Below, piece by piece: positions 56,658 through 64,000 of a DNA stretch of 64,000 nt. The notes beneath the pieces are model-generated. The model was not told the origin of the DNA and did not search any database. It was given only the letters and a program-made list of their open reading frames with translations. Positions within the stretch are counted from its first letter, which is position 1, and each line of letters opens with the position of its first letter. Origin of the DNA: Tribonema minus (taxonomy: Eukaryota > Sar > Xanthophyceae > Tribonematales > Tribonemataceae); the NCBI GenBank assembly GCA_017506865.1, contig JAFCMP010000021.1:419247-483246 (forward strand). Direction: 5' to 3'. A program made the position numbers and the translations under genes.

Positions 56658-59589
56658 CGTACAACCGTTGCGACAGGGTGACTTCACCGCCATCGAACTT
56701 GCAGACAGTAAAACGCGCATCCCTATCACCGGCGCGGTGCAGATGACTCTGCGGTTCAGGAAGACCCTCGTTCGTCATCGGTTTTATGTGACCGACATAC
56801 CCATGCCTGCCATCATCGGCGGCGACTTCTTTGGGAGCTTTGGCAGAAGCCTGTCGTACTCTACCATGGAGTTCTTCCCCACGCCAGACTCCAGCGTTGC
56901 CATCCCCATGCGGCACAAGCGAGACGACAAGGCATCGAGGTTGTGCAACTTCAAGGGCCTCGTGGACAGAGTTGTCGCAGCCCCTGCTCCCCCGCCCACT
57001 GCCAAACGCAGTGCGCGCCTCCTAGAAGAGGTTGTGATGTCACCATTCTCAGAACAAGTGGTCGAGCTCGCACTGTTCCCGCCTCCTAAGGACACGCCAG
57101 AGCACACTGCGTTGATTCATGCGAGCCATGACCAGGTGATGGAGAGCCTAGCTGCGCAGGGCCTTCGCGTAGCCTTCACTGCGGTCACAGTCGCACCCAA
57201 CAACCCTGTCATGGTCAAGCTTGTCAACACTGGCTCTTTGCCTGTCCTCATCCGCAAGAACACCTTTGTGGGCACAGCCATTCCTGCCACAGAGGAGGAC
57301 ATCCTTGAGCTTGATGAGCAGACCAGTCAGAACACAGAGCAGCTCAAACGTGAGTTGCAGAAGCGCGTGCTGGAATATGCAGTCAGACACCACCAGTCGA
57401 AGGCGTTCAGGCAGGCCGCAGACGCTGCACTCAAAGCCCTAGCCTCCGAACCGCCCATACAGGAGTCAGACTCCCCCAGCACTGCGCCAGGCACACACAG
57501 TCCGCAGCGCTCACCTGGCTCCGCCGCCCAAGTGAACGCATACAGCTCCGTCTCAGACGTTTGTGGGGATGAGGAGCTGCGCACCATGCTCATGACCGAT
57601 GGTCAACTCAACCCCATACTCAAGGAGAAGGACTCGAAGGGGCAAGTATGGGCAGACCGAGTCTTTGACGTCTTGAAGCGGCATCGCGCCTGCTTCCCGG
57701 CTGACGCAAAAAACCCGCACGTCACAGACACCACCGAGTTCGACATTGACACCGGTGATGCATTGCCCATGGCGGACAGAGCCAGACGTTGGGCCCGCGC
57801 AGAGGCTGAGTACATCATGCAACAGGTGGCTCAGATGCACGCACGCAAGCAGATTGAGCCCTCCAATAGCCCCTGGGCTTGCAACCCCGTTCTCGCACGA
57901 CAGGGTGACAAGATTCGCTTCTGCATCGACTTCCGCAAGCTGAACTCTGTCACCAAGCGAGACAGCCACGGGCTGGGCAACATAGATGACATGCTGCACA
58001 AAGTGCAAGGCACTAAGGTGATCAGCACGCTGGACATGGCTGCTGGCTACCACCAGGTGCCCCTCACCGCGTCCGCAAAGCCCAAAACGGCGTTCCGCAC
58101 GCCTGATGGTGGACTCTGGCAGTACACTGTGGCCCCTTTTGGCCTGGTGAACTTGCCTGCACAATTTACGCGACTCATGCACGGTGTGCTGGGCGAGGAA
58201 GCCCTGAAGGACTACGCAACCGTGTACGTGGATGATGTGCTCGTCTATGACACCGACATGGAGGCCCACCTCCAGCACCTTGACGCAGTTCTCACGCGCA
58301 TAGAGGCTGCAGGCATGAGTGTGGCCTGGAAGAAGTGCCAACTCTTCCGCTCTGAGGTCAAGTTCCTTGGACATATCATTGGTGCAGGTGGCATTCGCCC
58401 TGACCCTGAGAAGGTGAAGGCAATGGCAGACATGAGCGCACCCCTCAACGCTAGGGGCCTCGCAGACAAGCGGCTCGTACAAGTCGCTCTAGGCGTGTTC
58501 AACTATTACCGCCGCTACGTGCGCAACTTTAGCGCCATCGCAGCCCCGCTTGTCGAGCTCACCAAGGATGGCGCGAGCATGGAGTGGAACGCACGCCGCA
58601 GAGACGCTTTTGAGCGGCTGAAGCAGGAGATGTGTAGCGCTTCCATAGTGATGCACCCCGACTTCTCACTGCCCTTCGTGCTCTACGCGGACGCCTCCAA
58701 GGTCGCCACTGCCGGTGTTCTCACGCAGTTCCGGCCGGTCGCGGAGCTTGACAGCCCGCTCATGAAAGCCAAGCCACCAACCTGCACTGGGCGCACTAGC
58801 CTGGTTGAAGGGACCCTGCAGCGTGAGGTCGTTGTGGGCTACTTTTCAAAGATGAACTCTGTTCAGGACGCCAAGATGGGAGCCACAGCTCTCGAGTGTC
58901 TTGCAGTAGTCTTGTCAATGAACCACTTTCGGCCTTACGTCTGGGGCAGGCCATGCACTGTCGTCACCGACGCAGCTGCCCTCCGCTGGCTCCTCACACT
59001 TCAATCGAATGACGGCAAGCTGCTCCGCTGGGCAATGCGCCTACAAGAGTACGACATCACCGTCCAGCACCGACCTGGCAAGGTCAACTCCAACGCCGAT
59101 GGACCCTCTCGGCTGCCTCAGCAGGCAGAGCTAGACGCGCCCCGCCGTGTCGACCATGCCGATGAGGAGTGGCCCGACTCCATTGCCACTTTTGATGCGC
59201 CGCCGTCAGGTGTGCAGTTCGCAGACGACCCAGCCACCACACACGCAGTGGAGCAAGCCGACACCACGGAGCCCGGCCAGCGCCCCTCTGACGAGCGCGT
59301 CGCCACCGTGGCCTCATACAAAGGCTACGTCGTGCAGCACTCTATGGGCACGCCTTTCCGCCTTAACGAGCTTGCAGCCTGCCTGGCCAGCTTTGGAGGC
59401 ATCGCGCAGTCCCTCAGCGAGGTGACCCCAGAGCAAGCAAAGCAGCTGCTCCACATGCACGCAGATGAGTCCCCATGTGAGGTCGCACTAGGTGAAGCCG
59501 CCACACTGCTCACCCCGGCCACCATGGATATGCACATGAACGCTCTCCTTGACGAACACTTCAAAGGGGACAGGGACAGCCTCGGCTAG
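56581..59589 (+). CDS. Protease, reverse transcriptase and RNase H
   Basis: The protease begins in ALDNGATASLLS, so the usual DSGA active site is DNGA, with the catalytic Asp retained; IIGGDFF matches the later Ile-Ile-Gly loop. RT follows: SPWACNPVL, FCIDFRKLN, LDMAAGYHQV, and the catalytic YVDD at 58225. RNase H starts at LYADASK (about 58681), with TDAAALRWLL and the LPQ end of the polyprotein segment after it. The frame ends at TAG 59587. The first ATG of the frame is at 56668, but the open frame starts at 56581 and includes the protease active site. Confidence 0.9.
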   Translation, partial: TWSALDNGATASLLSIQQSRRLPEGSVQPLRQGDFTAIELADSKTRIPITGAVQMTLRFRKTLVRHRFYVTDIPMPAIIGGDFFGSFGRSLSYSTMEFFPTPDSSVAIPMRHKRDDKASRLCNFKGLVDRVVAAPAPPPTAKRSARLLEEVVMSPFSEQVVELALFPPPKDTPEHTALIHASHDQVMESLAAQGLRVAFTAVTVAPNNPVMVKLVNTGSLPVLIRKNTFVGTAIPATEEDILELDEQTSQNTEQLKRELQKRVLEYAVRHHQSKAFRQAADAALKALASEPPIQESDSPSTAPGTHSPQRSPGSAAQVNAYSSVSDVCGDEELRTMLMTDGQLNPILKEKDSKGQVWADRVFDVLKRHRACFPADAKNPHVTDTTEFDIDTGDALPMADRARRWARAEAEYIMQQVAQMHARKQIEPSNSPWACNPVLARQGDKIRFCIDFRKLNSVTKRDSHGLGNIDDMLHKVQGTKVISTLDMAAGYHQVPLTASAKPKTAFRTPDGGLWQYTVAPFGLVNLPAQFTRLMHGVLGEEALKDYATVYVDDVLVYDTDMEAHLQHLDAVLTRIEAAGMSVAWKKCQLFRSEVKFLGHIIGAGGIRPDPEKVKAMADMSAPLNARGLADKRLVQVALGVFNYYRRYVRNFSAIAAPLVELTKDGASMEWNARRRDAFERLKQEMCSASIVMHPDFSLPFVLYADASKVATAGVLTQFRPVAELDSPLMKAKPPTCTGRTSLVEGTLQREVVVGYFSKMNSVQDAKMGATALECLAVVLSMNHFRPYVWGRPCTVVTDAAALRWLLTLQSNDGKLLRWAMRLQEYDITVQHRPGKVNSNADGPSRLPQQAELDAPRRVDHADEEWPDSIATFDAPPSGVQFADDPATTHAVEQADTTEPGQRPSDERVATVASYKGYVVQHSMGTPFRLNELAACLASFGGIAQSLSEVTPEQAKQLLHMHADESPCEVALGEAATLLTPATMDMHMNALLDEHFKGDRDSLG

Positions 59590-60822
59590 GGCAACTTCGA
59601 GCCCTGGCGTCAAAGCAAGAAGCGTCGCAGCAACGCAGGAAAGGCCGTCCAGGTGGCCACCACCACTGCCACCACAATCGACGCGGACCCCGCTGACGCC
59701 GCCGTTGCACGTAACAACTGTGACGGTGAGCGCCCCCGTAAGCGCACTCTGCCGCGGCCTGAGCCCACGCCTCTTGCTGCGCAGCCAGAGCCTGCTAGTG
59801 CTGGACCGCCGCCTACACCTGCCATGCTGAGTCGTGAGGCCTTCATCGAATTTCAGCGCCGCGACCCCTTCTGCTGTGCAGTGACTTGCCTGCTGGCTGA
59901 CAAGGAGCTGCCCATGGACAAAGACCTTGCCGTGCACTTGATGGTGGCACGCGAGTGCTACAATCTTGAGCATGACGGTCTCCTCATACACTTCGCAAGC
60001 AGCCATCCCAAACGCGGACAAGTGCTGTGTCAATGGGTCGTCCCTGCCGCGCTACGCACCCTGGTGCTTCGTCTGTGCCACGACGACGCCAGCGCGAGCC
60101 ACTCCGGCGTCAGCGCCACCCAAATTCGTGTGTTTGAGCGCTACTACTGGACTGGCATGGCCCATGACATCCGCACCTATGTGACCAGCTGCATGGCGTG
60201 CCAGCTGAACAAGAAGGCCAACACATCCCGGTACAGGACACACCTCTTTCCCCCCACTCGCATGTTCCAACGGCTCAACGCAGACCTAGTCTCGCCGGGC
60301 TCGAGCGCAGGAGGGTTTGAGTACATCCTTACTGTGGTTGAGGCCAGGTCTGGCTTTGTGTGGCTCTTCCCACTCAAGTCTAAAGACTCCAAAGAGGTGT
60401 CAGCGCACCTCTACACTGTCATCCTAGAGGCAGGCGCCCTCGTGGAAGAGATAGTCACTGATCAGGGTGGAGAGTTCATTGCTGGGGTCGTGCATGACTT
60501 GTGCACCAGCATGGGCGTGAAGAAGATCCAAACCAGTGGCTACCACCCCCAGACCAACGGCGTCGCCGAACGCATGAACGCTCGCGTCTTGCAATCACTC
60601 CGCCTGTGGGTGAACGACCGCCAAGACAACTGGCACGAAGGCCTCGAGACACTACAGTTTCAACTGCGAGCAACTCCTCGCGACGAAACGGGCCTGTCAC
60701 CGTTCTTCTGCGTTTACGGATGTGAAGCCACCCTGCCGCACGACGCGTTTCACCACGCAGACCGTCCCATGGACCTACACACGGAGGTCGAAAAGCGCGC
60801 TGAGTCACGGCTGTTGGCTTAA
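59590..60822 (+). CDS. Integrase, continued after an in-frame TAG
   Basis: Same frame as pol; only the TAG at 59587 separates them. The HHCC zinc region is present (LCHDDASASHSGV, SCMACQ). The catalytic triad is DADLV-type Asp (60283), TDQGGEF Asp (60460) and VAERMN Glu (60568), with exactly 35 residues between the last two (D,D35E). Family: Ty3/Gypsy integrase. It ends at TAA 60820. Confidence 0.88.
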   Translation, partial: GNFEPWRQSKKRRSNAGKAVQVATTTATTIDADPADAAVARNNCDGERPRKRTLPRPEPTPLAAQPEPASAGPPPTPAMLSREAFIEFQRRDPFCCAVTCLLADKELPMDKDLAVHLMVARECYNLEHDGLLIHFASSHPKRGQVLCQWVVPAALRTLVLRLCHDDASASHSGVSATQIRVFERYYWTGMAHDIRTYVTSCMACQLNKKANTSRYRTHLFPPTRMFQRLNADLVSPGSSAGGFEYILTVVEARSGFVWLFPLKSKDSKEVSAHLYTVILEAGALVEEIVTDQGGEFIAGVVHDLCTSMGVKKIQTSGYHPQTNGVAERMNARVLQSLRLWVNDRQDNWHEGLETLQFQLRATPRDETGLSPFFCVYGCEATLPHDAFHHADRPMDLHTEVEKRAESRLLA

Positions 60823-61989
60823 AAGGTCATCAGTGAAGCCTTCGGCAAGCGTGCTGCCAAAGTGGCAAAGCAAAACGACATTATCAAACGCTCCGTCAAC
60901 GTCGCCATCGGAGATTGGGTCCTGGTCAGACGAGAGCCAGTCGAAGAGCGCGCACGCAAGATGGACGAGAAGTACACTGGGCCCTGGCAAGTGATGGAAA
61001 AAGCAGGTAACTCAGGACTCTCCTTCACATGTCGAATGATGGGCAGCCGCATCAAACAGAAATCTGTGCACGTCACGCACATGAAGCCCTTCCGGCTCCG
61101 CCCCAGCCACTTTGAGCACACATCTCCACACGTGCAACTCACAGCAGCCGCTCAACTGCAAGACCTTCCCCATGAGGAATGGCTCGAACGCATAGTCGAC
61201 AGACGCGTCGGCCCCAACGGCAAGTGGCAGTACCGCTACATCGACAGAACGGGCCAGCAGAGCGACTTCACCAGCGAAGCTGCCATGCTTGAAATGACGC
61301 AGCCGTGGGTACTTGACACATTCCACGCCATGTATGAGCTGCGTCATGGCGACTCCATACCCCTGTACGCGCGCCGCCCCGAGCCTCCAGCCACGCGACG
61401 GCTCTCGGTTGAGGAGGCCCTACAGCGGTTTTCACGCGGCACGACAGTGGTGCGCGAGGTGACCACCCCCTCTGGCTCACGCGAGTACATCTGGGGTGTC
61501 ATCAGCGGTTACCTCCACCCCTACTGGCGCGCTCGCTACGACGATGGCGAGTGGGAAGAGCTTAACGCAACTGAGGTCAAGGCTGCCATTGCCCTGGCTG
61601 AAGCAGTGAAGAGCAAAGCCCAGAGGCGCGGCATCACCGCCAGCAAGCCGCAGATCACTCTTGTCACCAGCCCTCTGCTACCTCGCAACTTCGGTGCAGA
61701 CAACGTCGGTGATGTGATCCGGTACTACAGCAGCTGCACTGGTTGGTCTCGCGGCCGCCTTGTAGCGTACCACCCTCGCCATTCACGGCACACCTTCGAT
61801 GTGCTGTTTACAGGCGAAGCACGGCCACGGCGCCTGCGCTTGCGTGAGGGGTACTACAAAGTCAACGAGCAAGACGCCAACGCTCCGCTGACGGATCCCC
61901 CCCATAGCACTTGGAATCTCATTGTCGACCAAGCCGACACACCCGTGTCCATTGAGAGTTCCTTGGCTTACATCCGTGCTGTGCTTTAG
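60823..61989 (+). CDS. Integrase C-terminal and chromodomain-like tail
   Basis: Again the same frame, after TAA 60820; ATG 60862 is the first. It contains the GPW (GPY/F-type) module (KYTGPWQVMEK, VHVTHMKPFRL) and then a chromodomain-like segment (WLERIVDRRVGPNGKWQYRY) and Tudor-like phrases (HPYWRARYDDGEWEEL; SRGRLVAYHPRHSRHTFDVLF). These target integration to chromatin in some Ty3 elements. Either readthrough of two stops or degeneration explains the split. Confidence 0.7.
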   Translation, partial: KVISEAFGKRAAKVAKQNDIIKRSVNVAIGDWVLVRREPVEERARKMDEKYTGPWQVMEKAGNSGLSFTCRMMGSRIKQKSVHVTHMKPFRLRPSHFEHTSPHVQLTAAAQLQDLPHEEWLERIVDRRVGPNGKWQYRYIDRTGQQSDFTSEAAMLEMTQPWVLDTFHAMYELRHGDSIPLYARRPEPPATRRLSVEEALQRFSRGTTVVREVTTPSGSREYIWGVISGYLHPYWRARYDDGEWEELNATEVKAAIALAEAVKSKAQRRGITASKPQITLVTSPLLPRNFGADNVGDVIRYYSSCTGWSRGRLVAYHPRHSRHTFDVLFTGEARPRRLRLREGYYKVNEQDANAPLTDPPHSTWNLIVDQADTPVSIESSLAYIRAVL

Positions 61990-62186
61990 CCGCCCCCGGA
62001 TTCACCCTGTGGGGCTCGCCATCCCTTTTACCGCTCTGACTCGAACAGCTTTACTTGACACCAGCCACTCATGTGTCAACAATAGAGTCTTAGCGTGCGA
62101 GTCCTGTGGGCCCAATGTGCCTCTGTTTGCAGCGCTGATCCCTGAGACCGCCGTCGAGGACGACGACGAATCGAAGAAGGGGGAGC

Positions 62187-62484
62187 TGTTACGGATTGTA
62201 CATTGTGGTATCCGTGTCTGATGATGCCATTATTAGGGCATACCCCCGGTATGTCGGGTGATGATGCAGGGTTTCATACATGTTACTCTTGAGTCAGATC
62301 CCCTGGATTGTGCCGAGGATCCAATTGCAACTTGCCAAAAAGGCAGCTGCACACTCACTTCTTTCTCTACCTCCGGTCTCGGCACAAGACAGCTACAGCT
62401 GAGGACACCCCCACCTCCACAGGCCTCCACCGACAACAAGGTAAGTTAGCATGCTGTAGCACACCGCTGAGCTCTCATAAAACA
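62187..62484 (+). repeat. 3' LTR
   Basis: 298 bases, near identical to the 5' LTR (a few substitutions), preceded by the polypurine tract at 62173-62185 and followed by the CGTG target duplicate. Confidence 0.92.
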
Positions 62485-62730
62485 CGTGTGCCCTTGGTGT
62501 GCTGCCACCATGAGGACCGTCATGCCGGTGCCACCTTTGGCGAGCACTTGCTCATCTGGACAGTGCTGCAGAAGTGCCGTGACGCAAGTGGCGTGCCCGT
62601 GTGCGGCTGCCGCCATGAGGCCCGTCACGCCGTTGCCACGTGTGGCGAGAACTTGCTGTACGGGTTCGTGCTGCAGAGTTAACTGAAATACGGCATGCAA
62701 ATTTGGCACACAAAAACATCCGGCATACAA
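62485..62730 (-). pseudogene. Ankyrin-repeat fragment cut by the LTR
   Basis: The minus strand encodes two ankyrin repeats: GNGVTGLMAAAAHGHATCVTAL and GTGMTVLMVAAHQGHT, the second cut off by the 3' LTR. It is the right-hand flank of the insertion site. The frame continues upstream to 62730. The stretch 62731-62786 shows nothing. Confidence 0.6.
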
Positions 62731-62786
62731 AAATCAACACCACATGTAATTCGGTATTGAGGGTGTAATATTTACATGCAAGGTGG

Positions 62787-63402
62787 TTAACTCTGCCCTG
62801 CCCCGCCGCTGCGCTCGATACTGCTGTTGTTCCGCACCAGCCAATCGGTGACCGCTTTGCGCGCATGTTTGCACGCCATGGCAGGCAGGTCGCCGTCCCA
62901 CCCGGGGCACTTCCGAGCGTGCAGCCACTTTATGATGTTGAGCTTTTCGGAGAGGATCGCGCCGCGCAGCACTCTCTCCGTGAAGGGCACGCCTGCTGCT
63001 TCCGCCCACTTCAGGGTGGCAAAGCTCCCTGCCTTGGCGCCGTGCTCCACTGCTTCACTCACGCTGTGACCGCAAAAGCGGTGGGCCCAGGCAAGCACGG
63101 CCACCTTTCCCTTTTCTGCCGCACACCTGAAGGTCGTTGCATGGATGGCGATGCCGGAGTCGTGTAAACACTGCAGTATGTCTACGCGCCCCCCCGACGC
63201 GGCGATGATCTGCAGCCATCCGGGAATCATGATGTTGTTGGCCATGGCGAACTTGAGGAAGCCAACATCTAGTGGTTTCCAGTTGTTGGTGAGACGCTGA
63301 TGTGGGCAACCGTGTGTGTAACATGGGGGTCTGAAGATGGCGTGCAAGTTGAGGGACCGGACATCGGCGCCTCTCTCGTGTGCCATCCTCACAATGTCTT
63401 GC
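62787..63402 (-). pseudogene. Ankyrin-like protein truncated by the telomere
   Basis: About 200 residues of degenerate ankyrin repeats: IIAASGGRVDILQCLHDSG, FRCAAEKGKVAVLAWAHRF and AVEHGAKAGSFATLKWAEAAG, ending at 62787. The frame is open at its 5' end straight into the telomere array (QDIVRMAHERGADVR) with no start codon of normal context; ATG at about 63386 is the first. The N-terminal part was probably lost when the chromosome end formed. Confidence 0.65.
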
Positions 63403-63504
63403 TTAGGGTTAGGGTTAGGGTTAGGGTTAGGGTTAGGGTTAGGGTTAGGGTTAGGGTTAGGGTTAGGGTTAGGGTTAGGGTTAGGGTTAGGGTTAGGGTT
63501 AGGG

Positions 63505-63545
<41 letters not shown>

Positions 63546-64000
63546 GGTTAGGGTTAGGGTTAGGGTTAGGGTTAGGGTTAGGGTTAGGGTTAGGGTTAGG
63601 GTTAGGGTTAGGGTTAGGGTTAGGGTTAGGGTTAGGGTTAGGGTTAGGGTTAGGGTTAGGGTTAGGGTTAGGGTTAGGGTTAGGGTTAGGGTTAGGGTTA
63701 GGGTTAGGGTTAGGGTTAGGGTAGGGTTAGGGTTAGGGTTAGGGTTAGGGTTAGGGTTAGGGTTAGGGTTAGGGTTAGGGTTAGGGTTAGGGTTAGGGTT
63801 AGGGTTAGGGTTAGGGTTAGGGTTAGGGTTAGGGTTAGGGTTAGGGTTAGGGTTAGGGTTAGGGTTAGGGTTAGGGTTAGGGTTAGGGTTAGGGTTAGGG
63901 TTAGGGTTAGGGTTAGGTTTAGGGTTAGTTAGGTTAGGGTTAGGGTTAGGGTTAGGTTAGGGTTAGGGTTTTAGGGTTAGGGTTAGGGTTAGGTAGGGTT
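63403..64000 (+). repeat. Telomere array (TTAGGG)n
   Basis: 598 bases of TTAGGG repeats reaching the window edge, with a few variants (an extra T near 63522, lost T near 63720, several irregular units after 63910). The 5'-to-3' G-rich direction marks the right end of a chromosome. Confidence 0.97.

Larger units (their letters stand above)
51465..62484 (+). mobile_element. Ty3/Gypsy LTR retrotransposon with a DNA methyltransferase
   Basis: An 11,020-bp element with two 298-bp LTRs, a 4-bp target duplication CGTG (51461-51464 and 62485-62488), a primer-binding-type TGG one base after the 5' LTR, and a polypurine tract (GAAGAAGGGGGAG) just before the 3' LTR. Order: gag plus C5 methyltransferase, protease, reverse transcriptase, RNase H, integrase and chromodomain-like tail, the Ty3/Gypsy order. 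The near-identical LTRs indicate recent insertion. It sits about 0.9 kb from the telomere and interrupts host-like sequence on both sides. Confidence 0.92.

Noticed and set aside
63300-63960. Long Val-Arg and Gly-Leu repeat ORFs
   Set aside because: These are simply translations of the TTAGGG telomere array.
1-64000. CRISPR arrays, rRNA or tRNA genes
   Set aside because: No regularly spaced repeats with unique spacers and no recognisable rRNA or tRNA structure were seen by eye.

Overview
The window is nuclear DNA of a unicellular eukaryote, probably a protist or alga, and it ends at a chromosome end. The evidence is a 598-base TTAGGG array running off the right edge (63403-64000), several genes with 74-171 nt spliceosomal introns, and a complete LTR retrotransposon. 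The species cannot be fixed from sequence alone.

Region 1, about 0-30 kb, is densely packed on both strands with short spacers. Its content is typical of a giant DNA virus: an XPB/A18-like SF2 helicase, a truncated SF1 helicase, a small glutaredoxin, RING and U-box proteins, two probable PD-(D/E)XK nucleases, a GH5 glycoside hydrolase, a cyclin-box protein, a GT17 glycosyltransferase, PCNA, a protein kinase with cyclic-nucleotide-binding-like domains, an Orn-type exonuclease, a MYND-finger protein and several long unknown proteins, one of which (775 aa) could be structural. PCNA and others carry spliceosomal introns, and several genes are shifted, split or truncated. The best reading is an endogenised large DNA virus (nucleocytoplasmic or mirusvirus-like). 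No capsid, terminase, portal or DNA polymerase hallmark gene could be recognised, so this is inference. Short clusters of GAATC/GATTC occupy many spacers.

Region 2, about 30-47 kb, is an accessory zone of repeat proteins and mobile genes: ankyrin-like and ARM-like proteins, a second MYND finger, an IS4-type DDE transposase with one internal stop, a Fanzor-like (eukaryotic TnpB-like) RNA-guided nuclease, a BTB/POZ protein, and an adjacent pair made of a TQGPACA-family, possibly macrodomain-like protein and an Arg-type ADP-ribosyltransferase.

Region 3, 47.4-64 kb, starts at a short interstitial CCCTAA tract oriented like a left chromosome end and finishes at the TTAGGG array. It looks like a telomere-bounded segment. 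It holds a secreted cysteine-containing protein, a three-exon subtilisin-like protease, a RING locus duplicated from the other side of the interstitial telomere, an 11,020-bp Ty3/Gypsy element whose gag ORF is fused to a C5 DNA cytosine methyltransferase domain, and ankyrin genes, the last of which is cut directly by the telomere.

How the parts fit: the left side supplies replication, nucleic-acid and host-manipulation functions of a virus-like element. The middle and right parts are typical subtelomeric DNA shaped by transposition, duplication and chromosome-end healing. Most prominent are the retroelement-borne methyltransferase, the Fanzor-like gene, the ADP-ribosylation pair and the telomere architecture.
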